DNA of 64,000 bases. Origin: Echinimonas agarilytica (GTDB lineage: Bacteria; Pseudomonadota; Gammaproteobacteria; Enterobacterales; Neiellaceae). The notes below the pieces were generated by a model. That model was not told the origin of the DNA, searched no databases, and saw only the letters and a list, made by a program, of their open reading frames with translations. The position numbers and the translations under genes are program-made. Positions 50,286 to 58,635 of this stretch are shown piece after piece. The stretch is taken from assembly GCF_023703465.1 (NCBI RefSeq), contig NZ_JAMQGP010000001.1, positions 62,001-126,000 on the forward strand, read 5' to 3'. The first letter of the stretch is position 1; each line of letters begins with the position of its first letter.

Positions 50286-51962
50286 TTACTGAGCGCGATC
50301 GAAGCCTTCATATTCAAACCATTTAAATTCAGCTGAGTTGGTGCTCAACTCGCCATCTGAAGTGGTGTACATGCCCACATAAGGGCCATTGAAGCCTCCA
50401 GCCATTTGGTCAGATGTGGCCACTGCAGAAACCAGTCCGCCAATTGGCTTCATATGCTTCGCTGTGCTGCCATAGCTGAATTGTAGTTGTAAATCTGGGG
50501 TCGATTTAACGCCAAAGACGGCACTCTTTTTAGTAAAAGGTACGTGCGCGACTTCAGTGTATTTACCCTTTTTCATGTAACCCAAAGTGATGTGAGTTTG
50601 GGACTTGCTGAGTTGGTAGTAGGAATTGTAATCACGATAGATCACAAGACCTGCACTTTCGTTTTTAGTGGCGTTGAACTCAACTTCAGTCGCAGCTTTG
50701 TATTGAATGTCTTGAATGCGACGGACCAACATGGATGGATTCACGCGATTGTCAGATAAATTCGCCGAGCGCGTATTTAAAACAAGTGAACCATTGGATA
50801 TTTGGTGCCATTTCTCGGTTGGATTTCTCAACATATTAAATGCTAAGTCCAGTGTAGGCTGGTCGAACTCGTCGCGTACTGGCTTTTTGGGGAATGGTGT
50901 CCAAGGCAGATCTGGGCGCTGCGCTTGATGCGGAATGCGAGCGTATCCAGGGTTAGCCACAGGCCAACCATTTTCCATGACCACAGGAACCAAAAACGTC
51001 TCGCGGGCTAACATATTGTGTAATGCGCCTTTGGAGTCTTCAAATTTACGCTTGGCCAGAAGTACCATCCACCAATCGCCATTTTGTGTTTGAATGATAT
51101 CAGCATGACCAGTGCTGTTAATTTGTTCGTTGTTACCCAGGTTTCGATGCGTGATGATTGGGTTTTTGTGGTGTGGCACATAAGGCCCTTTGAGGCTTTG
51201 ACTGTCAAACACGTTCACAGCATGATCTTCACCGGTTCCCCCTTCGGCGACAAGTAGCATGTAGCGTTTTTTGCCCTTCTTATCGTCGATTTTGTAGATG
51301 TGTGGACCTTCCGTCCAACGAGCATTAATCGCATGGCCGTAAGTGAGCTGAGTTTTACTCCCGAGCAACGTTCCCGTTTTTAGGTCAATTTCTTGAATCC
51401 AAATACCGTTTGGGTTGGGCCATGTGACTTTTTTCGGCTCAAGAATACCCGTGCCTGTGTAATAAGCTTTGCCATTTTCCCAAAATAAGTCTGGGTCAAT
51501 ACCTCTGTCTCCCTCGACCCAAATCGGTTTGCTCCAAGGGCCTTGAGGATTGGTGGCGGTCACATAAAAATTACTGCCACACTGCACGCAGGTGGTAATC
51601 ATGTAATAAGTACCATCGTGATAACGCAAAGTCGGGGCATAAATACCCCGAGTTTTATCCACATCTGCTAATTCAGGAAGGTAGTCGGGCTCGCTCACGG
51701 CGTAACTAATTAACTGCCAATTGACCAAATCTTTTGAATGGTAAATAGGCACCGCAGGAAACCATTCAAAACTTGAGTTTGCGAGGTAATAATCTTCGCC
51801 AACGCGAGTAATACTCGGATCAGGATGGAACCCCGGAATCACTGGGTTTTGGTAGTTAGTCGGGGCGGAATTATTTTGTGCGGCAACACTGTGTAAAGGC
51901 AACAATGCGCTGAGTGCAAGTGAGGCAATTATCCCTAATCCGTTAGACACTAATTTTTTCAT
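50286..51962 (-). CDS. GH43 glycoside hydrolase (beta-xylosidase / arabinofuranosidase type)
   Basis: Exported glycosidase of 558 residues. A signal peptide ends near VAA-QN. The five-blade propeller holds the three catalytic acids of GH43: the base Asp in GFHPDPSITRVG, the pKa-modulating Asp in RGIDPDLFWENG and the acid Glu in ARWTEGPHIYK. A C-terminal beta-sandwich (from about residue 370, motif SAGLVIYRDYNSYYQLS) resembles the XynB-type accessory domain. Subfamily resembles GH43_12-like enzymes acting on xylan or arabinan side chains. It carries an imperfect palindrome 62-94 bases upstream. No receptor gene is adjacent. Confidence 0.9.
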   Translation of the reverse strand: MKKLVSNGLGIIASLALSALLPLHSVAAQNNSAPTNYQNPVIPGFHPDPSITRVGEDYYLANSSFEWFPAVPIYHSKDLVNWQLISYAVSEPDYLPELADVDKTRGIYAPTLRYHDGTYYMITTCVQCGSNFYVTATNPQGPWSKPIWVEGDRGIDPDLFWENGKAYYTGTGILEPKKVTWPNPNGIWIQEIDLKTGTLLGSKTQLTYGHAINARWTEGPHIYKIDDKKGKKRYMLLVAEGGTGEDHAVNVFDSQSLKGPYVPHHKNPIITHRNLGNNEQINSTGHADIIQTQNGDWWMVLLAKRKFEDSKGALHNMLARETFLVPVVMENGWPVANPGYARIPHQAQRPDLPWTPFPKKPVRDEFDQPTLDLAFNMLRNPTEKWHQISNGSLVLNTRSANLSDNRVNPSMLVRRIQDIQYKAATEVEFNATKNESAGLVIYRDYNSYYQLSKSQTHITLGYMKKGKYTEVAHVPFTKKSAVFGVKSTPDLQLQFSYGSTAKHMKPIGGLVSAVATSDQMAGGFNGPYVGMYTTSDGELSTNSAEFKWFEYEGFDRAQ

Positions 51963-52023
51963 TTAAGGCTCTCTAAACAGTCCAACAGCTTGCTGAGTTC
52001 TGTTGAATAATATTGATATGTGG

Positions 52024-52056
52024 CTAAATTTAACCTTAGTTCGAGGTTAGATTAAG
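52024..52056. promoter_or_regulatory. Imperfect palindrome upstream of the GH43 gene
   Basis: Thirteen-base arms CTAAATTTAACCT (52024-52036) and AGGTTAGATTAAG (52044-52056), which match at 11 of 13 positions when one is reverse-complemented, flank a seven-base centre. It lies 62-94 bases before the start codon, a natural operator position. The core TAACCT-N7-AGGTTA recalls the site before the Vps62-like gene. Confidence 0.5.
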
Positions 52057-52229
52057 AGAGCCGTATCAAGCTTTAAGGGCGCACTAGAAAACCATTACGT
52101 CCAGCTTTTATTAAGGTTCTGATGAATACCTGATGATCGAAATAAACAGTGATTATATACATTTAAAAAGCAGAATCGAGTGCGCAATTTAGCCTAATTA
52201 ATTCGTCCCATCGAAGAAATATCACTTAT

Positions 52230-53246
52230 CTAAAAAATCGTGCGTGCTTCAATACTGACGAAATTAGCCACCTTTTTATCTAAGTCAGGTTTCCATTCCG
52301 GCGGCATTTCTTGGTTGATGTATGTTTGCAACTTAGAGGCTGAATCGCTGGGGATTTGCTTTAATGCGAGTTGATTCCACACGTAACTTTGAGCTAAAAG
52401 CTCACTTGCGTTCCCTTCATTTAGCATCAGCTTTTCCCAGCTGTAGAGCGCTAAAGGATGATAAGCTGGGGGATAGCCCTTTGTGGCTGAAACGTGCATC
52501 CAGTGTAAGGATTGTTGGCGAAGCTTAGCGCCGACTTCTGGGTTGTGAGAATAGGCTTTTAATAGCAAGGCCAGTCGATATGAGGCGATCGCAGAGCCCG
52601 CATTCGCGGCTTGTGTGTACCAAAAATTAGCCTGATCCGCGTCAAAATACTTGGCACCATGCGCTGAGTAAATATCGCCGAGTACAATTTGTGCGGGCAA
52701 AGCGCTTTGTTTTGCCGCTGCGGTGCAGTATTTCAAGGTGGTTTGAATGTCGTTGGGTTGCCATTTTGTGTCATTGAATAGCTGACCATAGTCACACCAC
52801 GCCGAATGAAGGCCATTGTTCGCTGACTTAATGTACCAAGTGCTTGGAAGGTTGAAAGAAGGGTCTAATGTCGTGTTTTTAAGGTTGGCCCATTGATTGT
52901 GCTGCAAACAGTGGCCAAATTTTTGCTGAGCGAAGGGAATCTCTCGCATCGCTGCTTTGCGAAAATATTCACAGGCGGTTTGTTGCGACGCCGGCACGCC
53001 ATTTCCGAGTTCATACATACGTGCCAATGAAAAGTCGGCCAAACCATTGCCGTTCTCAGAGGCGTTTTGAAAACGAGCCCTTGCCTTATCGTATTGGTGA
53101 TTATTTTGTGACTCGATACCTGATAAATAGTCCGGATCTTTCTCCCACGATGATGCGTGCGCAGAGATTGAGAAGAACAGGCATTGGCAGCAAATAAGGC
53201 CAAACAAGGTTTGGCCTAAACGGAGAAGTATATCATGCATAGTCAT
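52230..53246 (-). CDS. Sel1-repeat exported protein
   Basis: A 338-residue protein with a signal peptide (MTMHDILLRLGQTLFGLIC, cleavage near AHA-SS) and Sel1-like TPR repeats across most of the mature protein (FSLARMYELGNGVPASQQTACEYFRKAA, LGDIYSAHG, ADQANFWYTQAANAGSAIASYRLALL). Sel1 repeats mediate protein-protein contacts. Its ATG overlaps the stop codon of the tail-collar gene (TAATG arrangement), so translation is coupled. Function unknown; a scaffold for its neighbour is possible. Confidence 0.8.
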   Translation of the reverse strand: MTMHDILLRLGQTLFGLICCQCLFFSISAHASSWEKDPDYLSGIESQNNHQYDKARARFQNASENGNGLADFSLARMYELGNGVPASQQTACEYFRKAAMREIPFAQQKFGHCLQHNQWANLKNTTLDPSFNLPSTWYIKSANNGLHSAWCDYGQLFNDTKWQPNDIQTTLKYCTAAAKQSALPAQIVLGDIYSAHGAKYFDADQANFWYTQAANAGSAIASYRLALLLKAYSHNPEVGAKLRQQSLHWMHVSATKGYPPAYHPLALYSWEKLMLNEGNASELLAQSYVWNQLALKQIPSDSASKLQTYINQEMPPEWKPDLDKKVANFVSIEARTIF

Positions 53247-53962
53247 TAGCTTCGGCTTGGATATATGCCTTCAATCGCAATGATCCAATTCATGCTGATA
53301 AATGGCATTCGGTTTTCATGTGGCACGGAGCCTCCTTGAGAACCAATCGTGGTTTGAGGGGCTGACGTTGGCGAACCGGAAACCGTTACGTTTATGGAAT
53401 CACTGGACATCGCAACACTCGGCGTGCCGGTCGTGTATATGTTGCCTCGGTCAACAGTTCCAAGAGCGTTCCCAGATGGGTCGCCTGTACTGTTCGTTGC
53501 TGTTGAAGCGTGAAGCGTTGCATCGGCGTTAAAGGTAAATTGCCCGATCGTAGTGGTTGCCGAGTGAGTGTGAGCTGGCATTTCAAAAGTGCTCAAGGCT
53601 ACCGTGTCTGCCCCTGCTTTATTACCTGGGCGATAATTAAACTGGCTGCCTGGACCACGTCCCGTTCCTATGACTGCTCGGCCACGAGTATCCGGTAAGG
53701 CAAAGGTCGTTCTGCCGTCGCCCCCATACATCGTACCCAAAATAGAAAACATAGCAGAGTGACTGCTAATAGGCATTAGCTGACCATGAGCTAAAGCCCA
53801 GTTTCTTGGTGCGAAACTTCCGGCAAAAACGCACATACCTCCAATCATAGGCTCATAAGAACAGGCATTGGCTTGCTGCGGAATGAACGCTAAAGGCAAT
53901 GCCGAAAGGCTGAGTAAACCCGCTCGCCATTTTAGAGGAATTCTGTTGAGTAATCGTTTCAT
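53246..53962 (-). CDS. Exported phage tail-collar-domain protein (microcystin-dependent-protein-like)
   Basis: A 238-residue protein with a signal peptide (about 33 residues, cleaved near ANA-CS). It contains the tail collar fold of Pfam PF07484: MIGGMCVFAGSFAPRNWALA, then SILGTMYGGDGRTTFALPDT and ALSTFEMPAHTHSATT. Bacterial homologues named microcystin-dependent protein occur on cell surfaces. The C-terminal part (SVPHENRMPFISMNWIIA) is the conserved end of the family. The gene ends inside the start of the Sel1-repeat gene, so the two form one unit. It is unlikely to be prophage as no phage genes flank it. Confidence 0.85.
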   Translation of the reverse strand: MKRLLNRIPLKWRAGLLSLSALPLAFIPQQANACSYEPMIGGMCVFAGSFAPRNWALAHGQLMPISSHSAMFSILGTMYGGDGRTTFALPDTRGRAVIGTGRGPGSQFNYRPGNKAGADTVALSTFEMPAHTHSATTTIGQFTFNADATLHASTATNSTGDPSGNALGTVDRGNIYTTGTPSVAMSSDSINVTVSGSPTSAPQTTIGSQGGSVPHENRMPFISMNWIIAIEGIYPSRS

Positions 53963-54001
53963 GATTAAGTCCTTAGTAATCGTTTCTACAATGAATACTA
54001 C

Positions 54002-54862
54002 TTATGATTTCTGACGCTGTGTTCTTCGGAGCATCCAAAGAAATGGAATGATCAGTAGTGCGGTGTGAGGCGCTGGAATGGGGTTTGTAGGTGGGCCGCC
54101 CGCCCCCGTTTGGTCGCCTATTCGAACATCATCGAATCCGATGATTGAAAGACTCGCAAAGGCATCACTTAAGATACTTCCTGGGTCAAATAGTTGACCT
54201 TGCATTTCAAACCAACCATTGAAATCGAATATTTCGCCCGGAGCCAGCAGCTTGGAGAATTGATAAACTCCAGAGCTTGCCTGCATTTGTCCAAAAGTGC
54301 CGGTGAGGTTGTGGTCAAGTTGATCACCGTAGAGGCTGTCACTCGAGTTTTGGGCGTAAGTCAGCTCATTTGATACGCTTGGTGGATTGGTATAAAAGTT
54401 ATCGAATAAAAACATTTCTGTTGTTATGTAGGCATCGTTACCTGTCGCAAGCGTTGAAAAATCGTAGTTGAATTCAAAAAACACTTCGTGGCTCACGGTA
54501 CCTGACAAATTCGTGAGGCTCATGCCATAGTCATAGAAATTATGGATTTCACCTATTTGTGTTTGAGCCTCTTCCAAGTGTACGTTGACGGATACACCAT
54601 CTCCGAGCTGCGTGAACGAGACCGATTGAGTGAGGGCTCGGCTGGTGTGTGGATCTTGAGATGAAGTGGTTGCGGTGCCTGCGATCGTTGTTCCGAAATC
54701 GATGATCTGAGCCGCGGGGGTCGATGTTAGATTTTGATTGATGTCGTAGCGAGAGTATCCTGATATATCTAAGTCAGGGTGAAGGCTAGTGGCTGTTGCT
54801 GATGCTGTTATGCCCAACGAAATGGATGCGATAACAGCTTTAACGTGGCGTTTTGTGAGCAT
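54002..54862 (-). CDS. PEP-CTERM-like exported protein
   Basis: A 286-residue secreted protein from the ATG at 54862 (GAGGA site nine bases upstream). The signal peptide ends near ATA. The body has a beta-rich pattern with no recognised domain. The C-terminus reads PIPAPHTALLIIPFLWMLRRTQ: a Pro-rich box, hydrophobic helix and basic tail as in PEP-CTERM sorting signals, though the usual PEP triplet is replaced. Such proteins are handled by an exosortase and often go with exopolysaccharide production. No exosortase gene is in the window. Unannotated function. Confidence 0.7.
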   Translation of the reverse strand: MLTKRHVKAVIASISLGITASATATSLHPDLDISGYSRYDINQNLTSTPAAQIIDFGTTIAGTATTSSQDPHTSRALTQSVSFTQLGDGVSVNVHLEEAQTQIGEIHNFYDYGMSLTNLSGTVSHEVFFEFNYDFSTLATGNDAYITTEMFLFDNFYTNPPSVSNELTYAQNSSDSLYGDQLDHNLTGTFGQMQASSGVYQFSKLLAPGEIFDFNGWFEMQGQLFDPGSILSDAFASLSIIGFDDVRIGDQTGAGGPPTNPIPAPHTALLIIPFLWMLRRTQRQKS

Positions 54863-55171
54863 TTGAAATGATCCTCTTTTCAGTATTTGTCCTTGTTGGT
54901 GACTCAACACTTAGTCACGGCACTAAGGGTTAGAAAGAGCAACATCAAAACACTCTTTATGCCGATATATCTTAAAGTTAAAAAGATAATTGTTTACATT
55001 ACGAGTTATTACACAACGAGTAACGAATCTCGTTGTTGCTGCGTTAGAGGCGACAATGTTGCACATGAACCCCGTAAAATGCGGGGGTGAGCCGAGAGGA
55101 AGCCCGCTATTCGATGCAATTTTTGGCGCAGGTGCATCGTTAAGCGGTCAGTGTTGATGAAAGGCTTAAGG
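54863..55171. other. Intergenic region with a GC-rich hairpin
   Basis: A 309-base gap between same-strand genes. An ACCCCG / CGGGGGT stem (55069-55074 and 55082-55088) with a TAAAATG loop is the only clear element, probably a terminator for the PLP enzyme gene although no T run follows on the minus strand. The AT-rich part near 54940-55010 probably holds the promoter of the PEP-CTERM-like gene. Confidence 0.5.
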
Positions 55172-56269
55172 TCATTTTGAGTGGCGTTGAATTGATGATT
55201 CAAAGTCTTCGGCAAAGTGGCCATGCTCAAATATATCTTGGAGCTGGTGTTGATAAGGCTCTAAGTCAAAACCGTGCTCATAGAGCCACTTTGGGTTGTA
55301 ATAAGTGTCGATATAACGCTCTCCAGAATCACATATCATCGATAACAAGGTCACGTGTCTGTCGTTATTTGCCGTGCGAGCTAATAATTGAAGGGTTGCA
55401 TATACATTGGTACCTGTAGACGCTCCGACCTTACGATTCAGAACCTTTTCCAAGGCATGTGCAGTTGCGATTGATGCCGCATCGGGGACTTTGATCATGG
55501 CGTCGATCACCGATGCCATAAAAGAGGATTCCACACGAGGCCTTCCAATACCCTCAATACGTGAGTTGGATGTGAGCGTTAATGATGAGTCACCGGATTT
55601 GAAATAATCAAAAAACACCGAATGTTCAGGATCAGCGACACACAGCTGTGTATTAATTTTCTGATAATTTAAGTAGCGCCCTATCGTGGCAGGTGTGCCG
55701 CCTGTGCCAGCGCTGACCACCACCCAATCTGGAATCGGATGAGGTTCCAGTTCGAGCTGGCTGAACATGGACTCCGCAACATTATTGTTGCCGCGCCAGT
55801 CGGTTGCACGTTCGGCATAGGTAAATTGGTCCATGTAATGGCCATTGGTTTGCTGGGCAAGAAGGCGCGCTTCTTGGTAAAGATCGCCGCTATCGGCAAA
55901 GTGGCAAATACCCCCGTAGTGCTCAATTTGCCGAATCTTTTGCTTAGATGTTGAGCTAGGCATGACCGCGTAAAAAGGCAAGCCTAACAATCTTGCAAAA
56001 TAGGCTTCAGACACTGCGGTACTGCCCGACGAGCATTCGATGATCGGTGTGCCTTCGTTGACCCAGCCATTGGCTAAGCTGTATAAAAATAATGACCGCG
56101 CAAGCCGATGCTTGAGGCTACCGGTGGGATGGGTCGATTCATCCTTTAGATATAAAGTGGCATTTAAGGCTGCGGGCAGATCAACTTTAATCAGGTGAGT
56201 GTCGGCAGAGCGTTTATAGTCAGCTTCTATTTTTTGTATTGCTTGGTGGTTCCAAGGCATTGCATTCAT
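55172..56269 (-). CDS. PLP-dependent cysteine desulfhydrase, Cds1-like
   Basis: A fold-type II PLP enzyme of about 365 residues. I chose the ATG at 56269 (GGAG site nine bases upstream); the frame extends 68 codons further, but that part is inside the divergent gene and lacks conservation. It starts NHQAIQKIEADYKRSADTHL, which recalls Cds1, the mycobacterial L-cysteine desulfhydrase that makes H2S, pyruvate and ammonia. The PLP lysine is in THPTGSLKHRLARSL, the substrate-binding SSGST follows in IIECSSGSTAVSE and the phosphate loop in SAGTGGTPATIGRYL. Cysteine synthase is an alternative. It is divergent from a RegB-like kinase, hinting at redox control. Confidence 0.85.
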   Translation of the reverse strand: MNAMPWNHQAIQKIEADYKRSADTHLIKVDLPAALNATLYLKDESTHPTGSLKHRLARSLFLYSLANGWVNEGTPIIECSSGSTAVSEAYFARLLGLPFYAVMPSSTSKQKIRQIEHYGGICHFADSGDLYQEARLLAQQTNGHYMDQFTYAERATDWRGNNNVAESMFSQLELEPHPIPDWVVVSAGTGGTPATIGRYLNYQKINTQLCVADPEHSVFFDYFKSGDSSLTLTSNSRIEGIGRPRVESSFMASVIDAMIKVPDAASIATAHALEKVLNRKVGASTGTNVYATLQLLARTANNDRHVTLLSMICDSGERYIDTYYNPKWLYEHGFDLEPYQHQLQDIFEHGHFAEDFESSIQRHSK

Positions 56270-56471
56270 ACCGCTCACTCCAAATTCTATACTTATATCT
56301 CTGATAATATGTCGCTTTTCATAAAGGGCTTTCAACTTAAATAACAAAGTAGAAGCGGCTTTCGCTGTAGCGATTTTAGTACAACTTAAAAAAGTCGAAG
56401 TTTTGATCTTTTTCTCGGTAGTGCAAGTTGGTAATCTGCTTGACCGGCACGAAAAGGAATTCGCACAAGCC

Positions 56472-57713
56472 ATGATGAAATCACTATATATCCCTACAGA
56501 AAGAAGTGCTGAGCAGCGCCATCTACGGCGTGTTTTACAGCTTCGATGGGTGCTGATCGCACTCGAAATTATATTGCTAAGTCTTGACTCCCAAGGGGAG
56601 TGGATTCATTTTTTTGGATCGCCGATCGGCATTATTCTTGGTATGCAACTGGCACTTCAATTATTGAGCGAAGCCTGGATGCGTTCATCTAACCGCGTGT
56701 CGTTATGGATGATTGGATATCAGTTGGTGTTAGATGTAGGTTGCTTAAGTGGCCTTATCTATTTTACCGGTGGCGCAACCAATGCCTTTGTCTCGGCTTT
56801 GTTGATCCCTGTAGCGCTGGCCGGTGTAATGCTGCCAATGCTTGGGACTCTGCTTGTTCTTGCGGTAGCGGCTTTTGCTTACAGCAGCATGGTATTTTGG
56901 CTCCCAAATGAAATGCATCATATTCATGACATGCATGCTCATTTTGTTGGCATGTGGGTTAATTTCCTCATTTCTGCATTTGTGATGACATTCGTGATTG
57001 CAGTGATCGCGCGCGAGTTACGCCAACGTGACGCGCAGCTTAGCGAGCAGAAACTTCAAGCGTTAAGGCAGCACCAAGTATTATCAATGGGGGCGGCAGC
57101 GGCTCAAACCGCGCATGAATTAGCCACACCCATTGCAACGCTGTCGATGCTGCATGAAGAGTTGTCGGAAAATTACCCTACAGACACTGATATTGCAGCA
57201 TTGGCTGCGCCCCTTAAACAATGTCAAAGTAGTCTATCGGAATTGCGACAGGTGGCGGATGAACTGCGGCTTCAGCAAGTCTCCATTATTCTCGCCGATG
57301 CCTTGTTTACTGATTTAGTCGAACGGGTACGTTTGTTGTGGCCAACACTAGAGTTGCAAGTCAGTCATCACTTTGGTGATGAATACTTGAAAACTGACTC
57401 GAGTGTACTGCCCGCACTTATCAACCTAACGCAGAACGCGGCGCAGTCTGCAGAGCTTAGTGGTTGCCCAAGAATTAGTATTGATGGTGGTGTAGAAAAT
57501 GGTGTCTGGTGTTGCCAAATTCGCAATCCCATTGATGAACTTCACCAATTACATCAACCTCCAGGCGGGGCATTGGTGGCGTCTAATCATGGCTTTGGTA
57601 TGGCACAAGTGCTGAGTCGAACGGTGATTGAACGATTTGGTGGTAGCTTGTATGCAACAGTCAGAGACGATGAAATGTGTGTTGAAGTACGCCTACCTGT
57701 AGAGGCAGCTTAA
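56472..57713 (+). CDS. RegB/PrrB-like redox sensor histidine kinase
   Basis: Membrane histidine kinase, about 413 residues from the ATG at 56472. Six hydrophobic segments form the sensor (about 25-175). A motif GGATNAF lies where RegB has its quinone-binding GGxxNPF, with Pro replaced by Ala. The dimerisation box is AAAQTAHELATPIATLSML, with the phospho-accepting His; N box NLTQNAAQSAEL and G box GFGMAQVLSRTVIERFGG follow. The RegA-like regulator starts right after its stop codon. RegBA controls redox-linked energy genes in proteobacteria. Divergent from a Cds1-like gene. Confidence 0.9.
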   Translation: MMKSLYIPTERSAEQRHLRRVLQLRWVLIALEIILLSLDSQGEWIHFFGSPIGIILGMQLALQLLSEAWMRSSNRVSLWMIGYQLVLDVGCLSGLIYFTGGATNAFVSALLIPVALAGVMLPMLGTLLVLAVAAFAYSSMVFWLPNEMHHIHDMHAHFVGMWVNFLISAFVMTFVIAVIARELRQRDAQLSEQKLQALRQHQVLSMGAAAAQTAHELATPIATLSMLHEELSENYPTDTDIAALAAPLKQCQSSLSELRQVADELRLQQVSIILADALFTDLVERVRLLWPTLELQVSHHFGDEYLKTDSSVLPALINLTQNAAQSAELSGCPRISIDGGVENGVWCCQIRNPIDELHQLHQPPGGALVASNHGFGMAQVLSRTVIERFGGSLYATVRDDEMCVEVRLPVEAA

Positions 57714-58268
57714 ATGTCATCGAAGCGCTTGCTGATTATCGAGGATGACACCGCTTTTGCATCTGTCTTGCACAAGCGATTGTTGCGTTACGGTTTTGAA
57801 GCCCAAGTTGCTTTCGATGCGCCAAGTGCATTGCATCTTGCTTATCAATGGCATCCCCATTTCGTCATTTTGGACATGAAATTAGGCAATGATAGTGGTT
57901 TGGTTTTACTGCCTCAGCTGCGCCAGTCTCTTCCTCAAGCGCGTATTGTATTGCTAACTGGTTACGCCAGTATTGCTACGGCGGTGCAAGCTGTGAAACA
58001 AGGGGCAGATGACTACCTTGCCAAGCCGGTTGAAACTCAAAGTTTGTTGGCATCTCTTCAGCCGTCTCCAACACATCCAGATGCGATGATAGCGGCTAAA
58101 AGTGTGGATGAGAGCAAAGCGATGATGTCGCCGGAACGGTTGGAGTGGGAACATATTCAAACTGTATTAGCGATGCACGGTGGAAATATTTCCGCAGCAG
58201 CTCGAGCAATGAATATGCATCGCCGTACGTTACAACGTAAATTGTCAAAACGTCCCGTCAAACAATAA
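57714..58268 (+). CDS. RegA/PrrA/ActR-like response regulator
   Basis: A 184-residue response regulator. The receiver has the acidic pocket LLIIEDDTAFA, the phospho-acceptor Asp in FVILDMKLGNDSGL and the conserved Lys in DYLAKPVE. The C-terminal helix-turn-helix is of Fis type (HGGNISAAARAMNMHRRTLQRKLSKR), the hallmark of the RegA group. It begins one base after the RegB-like stop codon. Typical RegA targets include respiration, nitrogen and hydrogen metabolism genes. Confidence 0.93.
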   Translation: MSSKRLLIIEDDTAFASVLHKRLLRYGFEAQVAFDAPSALHLAYQWHPHFVILDMKLGNDSGLVLLPQLRQSLPQARIVLLTGYASIATAVQAVKQGADDYLAKPVETQSLLASLQPSPTHPDAMIAAKSVDESKAMMSPERLEWEHIQTVLAMHGGNISAAARAMNMHRRTLQRKLSKRPVKQ

Positions 58269-58635
58269 ATGTTATAAATTGGTCATATACCTTGAGCCGA
58301 TTTCTATCGTGACTGTATTCTTTGATCTATCTAGTTTGGGTCCGAATCTCTATAGCCTTTTATGCGTTGGCACCTGAAGTGTCCATAACCTTATGATTTT
58401 ATTTGGTCATGTTTTTTGATCAATTTTTAGTGATAGGAAAATAAATTGGTAATATCACATTGAGTGATATTTGGGGTTGAAATTGGTAATACGAAGTGGT
58501 TATATCTTTTTCTGTGTATTGGCGGTGATTCAGATCTATACCCTACTTAAGAGCTGAAACACCATCGCCTTTCTTAATTAGAGAGCGTTCTAAAACGCGC
58601 CAATTTTTACTCATACTAATAACAAAGAGCGACTC
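58269..58635. promoter_or_regulatory. Promoter region of alginate lyase with palindrome and ATTGGTAATA repeats
   Basis: A 367-base gap. A perfect inverted repeat AATATCAC (58451-58458) / GTGATATT (58464-58471) with centre ATTGA is the main element. The ten-mer ATTGGTAATA occurs at 58445-58454 and 58482-58491, and variants ATTGGTCATA (58278-58287) and TTTGGTCATG (near 58402) lie upstream. This layout fits binding of a regulator dimer, perhaps several, controlling the lyase gene. No RNA gene seen. Confidence 0.6.

Noticed and set aside
53246-53962. Prophage remnant suggested by the tail-collar domain
   Set aside because: No integrase, capsid, terminase or other phage gene is nearby, and the protein has its own signal peptide.
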